Below, piece by piece: positions 13,001 to 28,000 of a stretch of 45,091 nucleotides of DNA. The position numbers and the translations under genes were made by a program. The number at the start of each line of letters is the position of its first letter. The first letter of the stretch is position 1. Source of the stretch: Didymodactylos carnosus (lineage: Eukaryota; Rotifera; Eurotatoria; Philodinida; Philodinidae). Below the pieces are notes generated by a model. That model had not been told where the DNA came from and ran no database searches. It worked only from the letters and a program-made list of their open reading frames with translations. Location of the stretch: the NCBI GenBank assembly GCA_905250885.1, contig CAJNOQ010000616.1, positions 1 to 45,091 of the forward strand. Reading direction: 5' to 3'.

Positions 13001-16000
13001 GTAGTATATATAATATACATACATCTTCGATGAACTCGGCAATACACTCTTTTAGATATGGCAAATAAGCCGGGATTACGTCAGAAGTATCGACGTAATA
13101 AAAATCGAATTAAGTTATTAAGTCGCAAATCATCAACTCGAATAACTGTTAATCAGTGTAGGAATTTTTATGCTCAGTGCTCGAATTGCTTGTCTGTCTA
13201 TTGTGCTGAAAACCACGCATGTTGTGTGAATGTATAACTTGACACTATCTGGTTTCATGAATACTAAAATATATGTATAGATATATGCTGAGCTACATTT
13301 CTGATACAGTTTTAAAATAGATACTCGGATAAGTGCTTTTTTAAACATAATACGAATAAACCTGATTGCAATTGCTTCGCTTTTTCCTTCCCATTTTGAT
13401 TATTGTATGTAAAATAAAACACAACTCATTTTCAGTCTTTATTCTAGCTACGAAGAAGTATCAATTGGCCGATAATAATCGAACATTAATTATATTTTGG
13501 ATTGAATCAAATGATAATGCTCGATACACATGTTTAGGAACGAATATTGCTGGAGAAATTTCAATTAACTTTGATTTACAAGTGTTTGGTAAGAATAATG
13601 TTTTATTGAGTGTAAAATATGTTTGAACATGTTGTTATTAATTTTTATTTTATTTTTAGTACCACCAACAATTGAACAAAATCCTAAATCAGACATTGTT
13701 GAAGGCATTTATAATCATCATATCACACTAATGTGTACAGCAAATGGTACGTAGGAAAACAAAACATTTTATTAAGACTTAATAATTATTAATGTAAAAA
13801 AAATTTACTTAGGTCATCCATGGCCATCGGTCACTTGGGAAAAAGATGGAAAACCATTAAATACTGAGAATATAAAATATCGGTAATTTGAGACATACTG
13901 ATAATTAACGTAATTTGAGTTTCTTTTGATAATAAAGAATGTATAATTTAGATTTGGTCCTGCTGGTTTTCAGTTGTTAATTATTCAAGCAAATGAAAGT
14001 GACGAAGGCATATATAAATGTATTGCATATTCTAAAGCCGGCGAAACAAGTAGTCAGTTCAAAGTTGTTGTATTGAGTAAGAGAGATGGATGACAATATG
14101 AAATAATATGAACGACGAGACAACATTCTATTTTTTTTTTCTTTTTTTAGTTCCCCCAATTCTTGCACGAGAAAATACAACAATTACAGTTTCTCTACCA
14201 AATGCTATTGAACTACCATGTAAATTAGTACAAGGCAATCCAAAACCGACTATAAAGTACATAAATCCTAGTAAAAATGCATGATTTGAATAATTTCAAC
14301 ACTCTTTTCTCTTTTAAAAGATGGTTGAAAAATGATGGAGAACTTGTTCATAGTTCAGAAAATAGATTAATTATATCGGCTATTGGTAGTTTGTTATTGG
14401 TGAATACAAAAGAAGAAGATGCTGGACACTATCAATGTATTGCAATGAATAATGGTGGACAAGATATACTTGATATTGTTCTTGAAGTCCAAGGTATATT
14501 TTACTCTAGAATGTTATAATAAGAGGTCATGAATGTTTCTTCGCAGTTTCATTAAAACATCACAAAAGTAGTTTTTGTTGCATTCGGAAAAATTATAATC
14601 ACGCACCTATTGTGACCGTTTTTCTTTTGTTCTCATGTGCCTGTCATTCTAAAACTGAAAGAGACATTCAACCGCAACTTCCTCTCTCTTTCACTATATG
14701 TCACTTATTATACATGCCTATATATTAAAATAACTAGGTTGTGAAAAGTTGAAAAAAAAATATGTAGAGTAATTATTTCGTTATTTAGCTGCGCCTAACA
14801 TTAAAATACCACACACTGATGTAAAAGGAATTATAGAGAAATCAATTACCTTAGAATGTGAAGCAACGGGAAGTCCAACTCCAACCATTGACTGGACTAA
14901 GGGCATCGTTCGATTGAACAATCATCCAGGTGAGATATTATATCTTTATTTCAATCAGATTTTTACAGACAGTTGACAGTTGTAAACATCTACTTTATAC
15001 ACACGCGTATCAAGTGGTTATTCTGTCTCGCTGGACATTTTAGAGAGAATAGTGTCAGAGAAGATTCACACTACATTAGACTGCTAGATTTGATTATAGA
15101 CCGTGATCAACAGAATAGGTTTCAACGGAAGCATTCGTCCTACTTGATCTCATGAGTTTACATCCTTTGAGTTGATACAGTGTTCTCTCTAAGAAAGAAG
15201 TCAGACGTACACTCAATGCTCAATATGAATTATATTTTATCTTCAAGGTTACGAAATATTGCTATCAGGTGCATTGAGAATAGATCGTCTACATGTACAT
15301 AATACGGGATATTACACGTGTTCAGCAGAAAATTTTGTTGGTAAAACATCTGCTCAAATTCGCTTGGAAGTTCAAGGTACAAAATAATATTTTATTTAAA
15401 AAAATAACTTTTCAATCATAAAAGAAACACTCATTTTTCTAGTACCACCTAGTATAAATCAAATTCAACGAACATTTGTTGGTGTAGAATCTTCCGAAAT
15501 ATTTCTGCCTTGTCAAAGTATTGGAATACCAAAACCAGAAATAAAATGGTATAGGGAAGGAAATGAAATTCATACAAACCATTCACACTTATTAATTATG
15601 AAAAATGGTGCATTACAAATACCAAAATTGAAGTATGCTTATCGACTCTACGATTGTTCAAACTATAACATATCAAAACGTTAGATTCAAATAGTTGCAT
15701 CAAGTTCTCCTCTCAATTTTCTGAAGTCTGTAAAACGCTTTTTTGAAAAAATTATAATTTATTTTGTTAAGAGTTTTGAAAAACGACATTTATAAAAAGA
15801 CATTTATAATGTGATGTATGGAAGAGTCTATATCCGGATCGAGGTATTTTTATATTCAAGGTATTTTTCGCGCCTTAATTTATTTTAAAAAAAGTGATCG
15901 ACCAGAAGAAACACATAACAACAAGGATAATAGAATCTGATGCAGTTTTTCACGCTTTTTCCATAGTAAAATCTGTTTCTACACTAACGTCGACTAGTCG

Positions 16001-19000
16001 GATTATATGTTTTCCGCTTATATTCTGATTTGGATACAGCACGTGAAATCCTACTAACGCATTTTAACCGAAATACGTTTTCTTGTCAATGTGCTCTAAC
16101 GCCATGTATTATGATCTCACTAAAATTTCGTTCGATTGAGATAGACTTTTTACTACATATACACAAGACGCTATTCTACAGGTTAATGGATTTCTTTTTG
16201 AAAATATTCTATAATGAAAACTTTTTGAGCAAGAAATAAATAGCTCATGTTTCTTCTTAGACTTATAGTGTTTTTCATTTCGATATTCTTCGGTTTTTAA
16301 TGATTTTCAGCATTTTAAGAATGTGACCACTAAGATATGTCTTGTGTATCTGGGGTAAAAAATTCAGTGTAATCGGATGAAATTTTCCATGAAATCACAG
16401 GATTGACGATGGAGAACTGTGCATTTCTAGCGGAACTTTCGTTCATAATCTTGTCGTCTGATGATACTTATCTAGTATACAGCGGGGTTCTACGGCTCTT
16501 GAACTTCATCAAATCCATACTTTTACTAAGCTCATTTTTTAGCTCTGATTATGCTGGTGTCTATATGTGTGTTGCTGAGAACTCTGTGGGTCAGGTTTCA
16601 AAATTATTCACATTATTAATCAATAGTAAGTTTAATATCAGTTTAATCGTAACAGCTACACTAAAAATTTATATTCCAGTTGCACCAGTGATTGATCGTG
16701 ATAAATCAACATCAGTCGTAGCCAGTGAAGGTGAAACTGTTCAACTTCAATGTTGGATAATCAAAGGCACTCCCTCGCCTCATATAACATGGCAACGAAA
16801 TTCTCATGGTATATCAGGCAGTAAATATTCAATAGTACCTAATCGTGGTACACTTGAAATTACTAATGTTCAGGTAATGAATCAACTCCACTTTATTCTC
16901 TCTAACATTGACTAAGATTTTAATATAATTTGTTCTAGACATCCGATCACGGTATATATACGTGCAATGCTACCAATGAGGCTGGAAGTGATAGTCTAGA
17001 TATAATGCTCAATGTGCTAGGTATTGATAATAAACATTGAAGAAAAAGTCTATTTTTTGTAAAAATATATGTAATTAGTCATATGATCTTTGCTAAGTTA
17101 AAATATGGCAGATATTATGAAATTGTAGATAGTAAAAAGAAGTCAATATATACATGCCATGTTTTCATTTAATTCGGAACAGCAAGCACACAGTTTAATT
17201 AATATTATTGAACTGATAAATCTTTTTCACAGAATCATCATCCGTCACTCATCCATTGAACCATCTTCAAATATAAACAGGATGTGTGTGTATAGTCGTT
17301 TCAATTAGAAAAAATAACATTATATCATCAATGATTCATTTACTGTAGAAAAAAAAAAAATCAGAAGAGTTAACTTAGTTTCTATAATGTCTGGTGGGAT
17401 CCAACTAATGCATATGTTTATACACTATAGTCGACAAAATAACAATTACGTATTCATGCGTATATTTTTGATTTGATCATTCATAAGAGTTTTATTTTTT
17501 CTCTGGATTGAAAAAAAAATAATGAGAATCTTACAATATGGTAGATCTATGCTTTGCTTGAAGCATCAAAAATTTTTTTTCTTTGTAGAAAAAAGTATTA
17601 ACGAGATATTAATAGTTAATCTTCACTTGATCTCTTCTTCTTTTTTTTTTCTTTCTCGCATGTTCTATTGTGAATATATGGAGTGTTCAAAGTGGAGAAA
17701 TAGTTTATTCTAACACTTAAAAAAAAAGTAATTGCAGTTAATAATAATAATAATGGCAAAGAGGGAGAGCGAGAAAGAATCCATTTCCGCTTGAAAAAAA
17801 AAGAGAAAAACGTTTTCTAGGAGGAATAATTGGTGTCCAAAAGTTATTCAAAGAAAAAAAAACTTAGAATAAGAAAAATATACACTTCCTTTTATATATT
17901 TTAGTTTCACCTAAATTTCTATATGTTTCACGAGATATTACAATTGATTATGGCTCATCATTAGAATTAAAATGTGAAGCAGATGGTATCCCAAAACCGA
18001 CTATATCTTGGACACACAATAATACAATAACATTCGTGAATAATGATGGTAAGTATGTCAACTTCAGTTTGTTTATAAGTGTATAAAAAAGAGCTACTTC
18101 AGACAGATACATTTGAAACAAGAAAGTTTGTATTTCTTGTTTTCTTTTATAGATCCTGTACGCAGTACTTTACACATAAATAACGTTAATTGGAATGATT
18201 CAGGCGTTTTTATTTGTATTGCAAATAATTCTGTTCAAACAATATATTCAAATGCAATTTTTGTAACTATTCGAGGTAAGTAAACATTGATGTTGTTGTT
18301 TTTTGATCAAATAAAAGTAACGATTATATTCTTTACTATGATTAGAAAAGCAATCAGCTACTTCACATGATCGAACAGTTCAATTAGGACAACATTTAAT
18401 TTTATCATGTGAAATTTATGGTGATTTTATTGGAACTGTTGAATGGTTTCATAATGGATTACCACTTGAAACAAATAATGAACAAATTATTGATTATCAA
18501 AATGGAACATTAATTTTTACTAAAATATTTGTAAGTATGTTTTATTCAATGTAACAAATTTGATGTACTAGTCATGGATTTGAAAGATAAAAAAAAAAAC
18601 GACAAAAACATCGATGATTGTATGATGAGGTCAGTCTTACACTTGGAATATTTGAAATTCGAAGTAATACAAAAAATCTCTGTTGTTTGATACAAGGAAT
18701 GTTATATAGTTTCAATTAATAAGTAAACATTCATCAGTCACTCTTTCTACGTATATAGGGTGTTCATTCTGGCGTTTACAAGTGTATATTTCACAGTAAG
18801 AATGGCATTAGTAAAGAATCATTTTATTCTGTGAATATTGAAGGTAAGCTGTGTGAAAAGTATTTTTACATTCTTGAAACTAGAACAACTCAGATTATTT
18901 TTATTCTTTAATTAGCTCCACCAACATTGACTATTAAACCGCCTTCTCAATTAAGAAAAATGATTGGTTCATCTTTATCAATTAATTGTTTTGCTGATGC

Positions 19001-22000
19001 AATACCAGAAGCTAATATTAAATGGAGTAAAAATAATGTTCCAATTGATGGAAACACAAATAGAATTGAAATTTTAATAAATAATTCTTTACGGTACATA
19101 AGGCAAAAAAAAATATTATTTTTTAATTATTGTTCTATTATTTTATTCAACTGTAGAATTGTGTCATTAGACGAAGAAGATACGGGTATTTATACATGTA
19201 CAGCCACAAATCCTCTTGGACAAATTTCAGCAAGTTGTGATCTAAAAGTTGAAGGTAAAATCGAATATGAGTCATTGTGTATGTCTAATATTGTTACTTT
19301 TTTAGTGGAAATACAATGGTCTGAATGGTCCCCATGTACATCAACATGTGGCAAAGCTGTTCAAATTCGAAAAGGAAACTGTTCAACTTGTGGAAAAAAT
19401 CGTCATATAATCGAAAGTAGACTGTGTAATTTAGCATTAGAAATTTGTCCTGTAGATGGACAATGGTCAATATGGTCCGCCTGGTCACCATGTAGTAAAT
19501 CATGTGGTATAGGATACGAAGAACGCTTTAGAACATGTACTGAACCAGCACCAATGGGTCTCGGAAGAAATTGTGATGGACACGGAATAGAAAGACAGTT
19601 GTGTAATACTCAAGAATGTATGGGTAAGTAATCAAATTCTAGAAGAATAGTAGCATATTTTTTGTTTTTTTATTATAAATGATTTTAAAACAATACATGC
19701 CTTTCTTTTATATCTGTTCTCTTAAATCTTTGACAACAATTGAACATCCTTTATGAGTTTGTATGCCTGAAAATGTTTTTTCACCTCTTTCATTTTCATA
19801 CGATTCATACTCAATTGTCTTCACATTCATGAAACCTTGTTTAAGAAATGCATTTAATGAATAAATACCAGTTGCCTCGGCATAAATTACTTCAAAATTT
19901 ATTTTTTGTGCTAATTTAATCGATTCTAATATAAGTTTATTCGCTAATTTGAGTTGACGATATTGTGGTTGAACACCAATTAATAGAATATGAAACAACG
20001 ATTTAACATTAAACATTGAATATAAATTTAAATCCACATGAAGTTTATCAATTAACAAATAAATTTCATGATATTTTCGCATAGTCTCATTTAGAATCAA
20101 TGTTGAATTAGTATTATCATCATTTGGTTCATTTTGATCAATATGTTCAACATGATTAATTGCATAAGCGATAAGTGTCTCATTTATATAAATACCCAAA
20201 CTAACATTATCAGATTTTGCTCTTTTAAGTTGTTGTCGAAACCAATCTAAATGAATATAATCGGGATATGAACCGAGATGTGTATTCATTGGTTCATATT
20301 TAAAAAATGTATCTCTAACAAACATTTCAAATTCATTCGTATATTCAACAGGATTTATTATTCGACATTTATATTCTAAATCACCGGAAATAATAACACT
20401 AGCATTAGACATAGTATTTGAGAAAGGATTTAAATATCTAAAATAATAATAATAATAATAATGATAAAAGAAAATATTTCTTTTCATTTCATAGATTCTT
20501 TTCATAGTATTTATTAAAACTTCGGATGAATAAACTACAATGGTTTTATTCCATTTAGAATCGGCATGCTTACTATATAATCTGCACATTTACACCTGAC
20601 TTCCACTCTGACAGCTGATGTTTTATTTTTCGATTCTTTCTTTTCTATTAACCAAAATGCGAGGTTCGATGAAAGGGGTTATTCATCATAGCAATAAGAA
20701 TAATGAAATATACTAACTGTTTTCTTCTTCTTTCTCGTTCTCTTCGCTCTTATCTTTATTTCTGGTTATGGTTAAGCTTTTAATCATCATATAAACGCAC
20801 TTTGGTCTCAAAAATTATAGTTCGTGCTTTTTCTATACAAAAACAAATACTTAAAGTAAAAGTTGTTGCTTTGTTCAAATCATGAGAAGTTAATACTACC
20901 CATATTGTATATTTTTCTTTGTTAGTAGTCTTATGTTATATAAATGATCAACAGTACCTAATTGAAAATATAAGAAAAAAAAAATAATATACTTCTGATG
21001 TTGTTGCTGCTACTGCTACTACTACAACTACTACTACTGGACATCTTTGTCATTATTTAAAAAAGAAAGAAAAAAATTGATCGTGAAATAATGACACAAA
21101 ACTATTTTTTCCTTTTCTCGTAAAAGAAAAAAAAACCTCGAGACTGCAAGAGTAATACAAAATTATCATCTCAGTCTCTCTCTCTCATTATATTTGACTA
21201 TGTGTTTTATTTCTTTTTCTCATACACTTTTTATGTAAACGACAAGAAGTAGGAATGGCTAATTTCTTATCTTTCTTTTTTTGATTTTACATATTCTATA
21301 GATAGGAAGTCTTTCGTTCTCCTATGTGTCATGAAAATATTATTTTTATGCAGTTCATCAATATAATGTGAAAAAACTAAAGTAAACTAAATACTTCCAC
21401 ATCCAGCACATTTTTACTATAATGAGATTTTGTATTGTTATTTTTGAATTTTAAGTTCATTCTCAATGGTCAACATGGTCACAATGGAGTGAATGTACAC
21501 TCACATGTAATGATGCAGGTCAACGTTTTCGTCGAAGAACATGTCTGGGAACTAATTGTGCCGGTAAAAAAAAACATTGTGTATATAAAATTTTTTTTTA
21601 TTTAATGAATAACTTTTATTTTAATTCGTCATTTTTATCTATGTAGGACATTCATTTGACTATGAACCGTGTAACAATCGACCTTGTCCTTTACAGTTAA
21701 TACGTGCAAAAGGACGTCTATTTGGTGAAATTAACAATATTGAATTTGGATATAGTCCAAATGAATTATATCTTCATACGACACTATCACAACATGGTAG
21801 AATTTAACTTTTATTCTAATTAAGTTCTATTTATTAGAATGAATGACACTTATCATTTAGAGTCAATTATTCTGACAACTCTTGTTGGAATAGAATCAAA
21901 TTTTCGAGAAATTTTACAAAATTTAATTTCAATACTTTCACCATTATACTGGAATTTAGCAAGAGAAGTTGATAATGGAAAAAATTTTCTTTCATTATGT

Positions 22001-25000
22001 AATGGATATTTTCGACGTGATACAAATGTTTATTTTGAAAATGGTAGATATAGTCTAGTTATAAATAAATATTTAAATTTACCTATGAAATATTTTTAGG
22101 TGATTTATTAACGATATCTGAAATATCAAAAGGCATTGATAATTATAATAATCTCGATTATGATATTTTTATTAATGGAAAATCACCTCATGGAACAAAT
22201 ACAAATTTTATTCAATTTACACCCTATATAGAAACTATTCTTAATACTGGTCCTGGTAAGTTAAAGTATTTCTCATTTTATTTTATTAGTTTTTAATTCT
22301 TATATTTTTCATTTTCACCATCTTCGAAAAGATAGGTGTTTAATATTTGTTCTATATTGCTTTGTTGTCTTCTTTGTTGTTGAAATGTATATCAATATTC
22401 TTTTATCTATGAACTTGATCTTTGTATATTGGCTGATTTTGTCGATCATTGTTGTTAGAATAGCATAGGTTTGTCTATGTGTTCGATTGTTTCTATATTA
22501 AATCAAGGTAACATGTAGTACATTAATCTGTCATTCTTGCCGCTTTTGTAAGCGTTTTGTATTTGTCGTCTATGTATGATATTGTGTTACAAATCGTTGA
22601 TTGTAAAACAACAAACTAAGAATGAAATAATGGATAGTGAAAGCTTTCTAGACAAATGTCAACTCGAAACTCTTAACTGAAGTAAAAAGACAATATATGG
22701 TGTTTTTTTTTATCGAAAAAAGAGTGACTTTTGGATATGAAAATGGTCTGGCATTTGTAGACTGCAAAGCTTTTATTGGGAACATGTTTTTTTAGCATGA
22801 TTCGTTATGATAATTATAAATAGTGGTTCTTTCGCTTTAGCAACGCTCACTGAGTACGTAGGCAGTGAATTCATCTTGCGAGTTCATTCTACGCACTGTT
22901 ACCAACAGTCTGGTAAATTATTTAATTATTTAAAAAAATATTTTTCTACTAACTTCTTCAATGTACAATATTTCATAGCTAAGATCTTATCAATGATGTA
23001 TCTTGTCAATTTATACTCCACAGTTAAGTTCAAAGAAATTTGATTTTAAGGTCAAAACTTATTGACTAAAGATATGTGTAAAGTTTTCGCAAAAGGTTCA
23101 AGAAAACAATGACAACACAATAATGGTTTTGATCAATTTCTTTTTTATAGTTTTTAATTATTCGAATGTTATTTTTTTACGTCATATGGTCAAAAAGAAT
23201 AACAATTTATCTTTCAAAAAGAAAATTTGTATATTTTCGTGTGTAAAAAGGCACTCTTTTTTAGACAAAAAAAATTTAAAAAAACATTATTGTTCTATGA
23301 TCTATTTTTAGCTTTGATTAACATTTGTTTAGAAAACGTTTTCATTAGCCTACCATTAAATAGTTTATATCGCCAATTTATTTATCAAACGAGTTAACTT
23401 TTCTATTTTGATAATAAGACCATTTTTGCGTGTCATCTCTCTTTTAATCCATGATACGTCAATCAGCTATGACATCATGAGATCTATTAATATTAGAGAG
23501 AATCACATTTCTTGAATATTTATATAAAAAGAATATATATGTGTTTATCTTGACTAACTTTCTTTTTTCTTTTATGAATAGTAAAAAAAAAAAACTGACA
23601 CACTCTTGCTTCAACAATTTTTGCCTGATTAGATGTGTATTCAGGGAAATATTTTCTTTTTTTCTTTCAATAACATATTTTAGATTATTGTTCAAAAATG
23701 AATATAACATCAACATTTTATTCTACTAAACATCAGCATCATTATGGTGATGATGATGAACTTCATCTAATACTAAATTTATTTGAAATATTTTTATTAG
23801 CATTTATTATTTTTGAACATACACTATTGTTTATAATTACATTTTCTTCTTCATCAACACAACAACAAAACCAAGAACAACGGCAACATCAATTGCAAGA
23901 AAATAAGTCAAAACTAAAATCGACAACATCTTTTCCTATTTTTCTCTTACGTTCATGTGTAAATCGAAATTGGATTCGAGCATTTTCATTTTCAAATATA
24001 TTTCTAGCCATTGTCTATTTAACTAGTTTAATAATTAAACGATATAATAATAATAAATTATTACATTCTGGATCTATAACATATTTATCAATATCTATTA
24101 CATTATTAACACAAATATTTCAAAATTTTTTTACATTTCAAAATTTTATATTATCTATATGTATCGTACACTTTTTTTTCACACATTGTAGACTATATTT
24201 AAGTCAAATACAAACAGCACAACATTTACCCTATAGACCAAAACAAATTATATTAAATACTCATAAAAATATAATATTAATTGTCTCGGTATCATTAGCA
24301 TTAATATTTGGATATAATTTTATATTTTATATGCCTAAACATTCTTTAACCACTGCATTATTTCCATTGTTATTAATTAATGTTCTTATTTTACCATTAT
24401 TAAATATACTTGTTATTTTAACGTGTATTATCGATGTATGTTTAGCATTTTATATTAAATGTAAAAAACGTCAACAATGTCAATATCTTGATATTCGAAC
24501 ATATTTACAATCAAAAACATGTATTAAATGTTTTAATCATATTTTACAAGAATATCCAACAGTTTTAGTTGATATTGATCCATATTCAACATTACAATCA
24601 AAATTTTTAGCTTCTGATACAAATAATAATAGATCACCTAATAGTACACGACAATCATTACAACAATTAACACCACCAAGACAATCTTCAAGTTATGAAT
24701 ATTTACCAATGACAGTAACACCAAAAACAAATATATCATCAATTCCAACATCCTATGTTAAATTAAAACCACGTACATCTTATCCATTTCAAACTGATAA
24801 ACCTATTATTAAAAATCGTTCACATACTGATTGTGAAATATTATGTGATACAAGTCATACAACTACAATTGATATTCAAAAATCCACACAAAATTATTTA
24901 TCATCAACAACACAAATACCATTGACAACAACAACAACGACCAGTCATTCATCATCATTAGCACCATTATTAACAATTAATAAAGATCAATTATCATGTA

Positions 25001-28000
25001 GACTATGCTATTATTATTTAACAATATTTACATTAAAATATGCACTATTATGTTTACCAATGAATATTCTCGATATGTGGCCATATATTTTACAGTTAAA
25101 ACGATTAATTTTTACCGGGAGTCATCTTGATCCAGTAACTGAACCATCCACTGCTTCATCGGTATCAATATCTGATGATCATATTTATACATCAATTTGT
25201 CGTTGTTTATTTCTATTAGCACGTCTCGGTGATGGATTATTATTAATAAAAGTAACATTTTCTATTATAAATTATTTACCGTGTTGGTGTCAATTAAATT
25301 GGTGTAAACAAAATAATGATGAATTAAATGAATCAAATGAACATTTATCATGTGATGAAGATTGTCCACCATCAGATTTAATTCATAAAAAACCATCAAA
25401 TTATCGTCATCGACGTCGACATTCACCACGTCGTTATAAAATTAAAATTCGTTTTGGTATGTCATGTTCAAAAAAACGATTATTAAAAGGCCGCATATAA
25501 TCCGTCCGATGATTGTTTGTTGTTGTTGTTGTTGTTGTTATTGTCATTGTTCATTAGTAGCTGCTATATTTTGTTGATGATCTTCTTGAATACAAAAATA
25601 AAAGTGAAAAAAATAAAAATTCATTGTAACTGACTAATTGCAAGTCTGACAGATAAATCTCAATTTCTCGGCAAAAATTTCAGTATAATCACCGAAATAA
25701 TTCATTCATAGTTCAAGATAAAAGCAATTTTGAGCTTAAAAAACATTTCCTCTTTTCTTTTAACCTAGATACTCTCTATTCATATTCAAGTCGTATTTAT
25801 CATGATCAAAACAAATTAAGTAAATATAACTGGAATCATTCGACTCAATGTCATTTTGCCCAGCAAGTACCATTAGTACAACATCTTTACTTGGATGGTC
25901 TAGGTCTGTGTGTTAATCAAAGCATGAATCAACAATCAAAATGTGGAATGTTTCTATGTTGTTATTTGTTTAATTTAGAATCTCTCTACATTCCACATGA
26001 ACAAAAACTGACATGGACAATTGAAAAAGCTACTGTTGTTAAAAATGATCAACGAGAAAAATGTCCAACAGGATTTCAACGAGATTATCAACAATATTGT
26101 AAAGGTATGATCGAAGGACGAGAATTTTTTTTACCATGCAATTAAGACTGTATTGAGTATGAATTATTCAGAGTGATATTTCAATGTCGAAAAAGTAGAG
26201 AATGCATGATGATGTCATGGCCGGCCGTATTGTCCTTGTGTAACTTTCGTTGACCATCATCAATAAATATGATAATGATACAGACTGATAGAAAACATTC
26301 TACTACACTGAATAGAGAGTTACTTTTCAGGAAGCAACTGCGTTATCTCGTTGAACTTCATAAATTTCTCTCATTTTGAAAAATAAATCAGTGCTCAAAA
26401 TAGCTAGTGGCTGTACTGTAAAAAAGATCCCCGTGCTTAGGAAAGTAAAAAGATTCTTCTACTCACGAACCATACTCAAAAGAGTCTTAATTGCGTGCTC
26501 AACAAAGTATTTTTTTATGGTCGAACATACCGTTAGAACAAGTTTAAATAAAGGCTGCAGTTTGTTTTTAGATATTGATGAATGTTCATTAAATTCACCA
26601 TGTTCACATCGTTGTATAAATACAATGGGTGGTTATTACTGTTTATGTCCCGATGGTTTTGAATTAGGTTATGATTTAAAAACGTGTTATGATATTAATG
26701 AATGTGCAGTGAGAGAAAAGTATTGTGATCAAGAGAAAAAAGATTGTTTTAATACATTTGGATCTTTTAAATGTTATGACAAATGTGAACGAGGATTAAG
26801 AAGAGTAAATGATGAACATTATTGCGTGGGTAGGTAACAATGAATGACTCATACGTCTTCTGGTAGAAAATTTATTTGAAGATCTGCTTAAGAGTTCACT
26901 TATATTTCTCTAAGATCTTACGAGAAAACCTATCTAGATGATACCTTCCGATTTCGTTCGTTCTTACGTCGATCGTTAGAGGGTATCGAGCTGGTAAAAA
27001 GCCTTCAAGGATTTCCCCCCATGACTCTTGAAGAACCGGTTTTCTGGAAAATCAGTTTTTCAGTAATTCTAAAATATAACCAAAATCTCTCTTAATAAGG
27101 CATACTTGTAGCCCGCAAATTTCTGAATAGAATGATACATCTCTCAGCTCTACACGACCTTTCTTTGCAAAGTTTTAGAATTCACAAGAGAAGGCCTAAA
27201 TTAGTTTTTTCCGTATTTCTGTAGCTTTGAGCTGACAATGAACATTTCGGGCTTTTCTTGTAAATTCTATAACTTTGTAGAGAAAGGTCATGTAGAGCTG
27301 GGAGATGTCTCATTCTGTCCAGAAACTTGCGGGCTACAAGTACGCTTCATTAAGAAAAGTTTTGGTTATCTTTTAGAATTCTTGAAAAACTGGTTTTCCA
27401 GAAAACCGGGACTTCAAGGGTTATGGGAAAAAATCCTTTTAGGCTTTTTCCCAGCTCGATACCCTCTATCGATCGACGTAAGAACGAACAAAATCGGAAG
27501 GTCTCACTTCGATAGGTTTCCTCCTTAGACAGATCTTACTAAAATCGTTAGATCCGAAATTCTAGGGTTTTATAAGAGTTTTCTAGGATCTTACCATAAC
27601 ACAGGTTTACTTTGTCTAAGATTTTTTAAGACTGGGTAAGAACCTGTTAGAATCTTACTAAACCTTAATATGTTTTTAATAAGATTCATTTGTGATTTAC
27701 TAAGAACGTACTGATAGGTCTCTTTTTACAGAGATGTGATTTGAGTCTGCTGTTCTGTATAGTTCAAAACTGCAGTCAAACAAACCTGAAGAACGAAGAA
27801 AAATTTTAGCTTTTTTGACATTCATTCAAGGACTTTGACTTGCAGTGTATACTCTCTGAAAGTTGCTGAACACTTTCGAGAGAGCAAGTACTAGCAAAAC
27901 CTTGAAGAAATGACACTGTAAAATTCAGTTATAGTTTCGATGTGATTTATAGGGAGACATTAGAGCAAAACAGAAGAATGATTAAAAGTAAAAGCATCAT

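Noticed and set aside
1062-19254. Regular about 330-base periodicity that could suggest a CRISPR or tandem DNA repeat
   Set aside because: The periodicity comes from immunoglobulin domains and their introns; nucleotide identity between units is low.
20413-20589. Longer N-terminus (59 codons) for the nested acetyltransferase
   Set aside because: It is a low-complexity Tyr run from an AAT repeat, and an acceptor-like site lies right before the ATG at 20412.
27238-27528. 96-codon open frame in the EGF intron
   Set aside because: It lies inside the right arm of the palindrome; the same DNA is found inverted, and no domain is visible.
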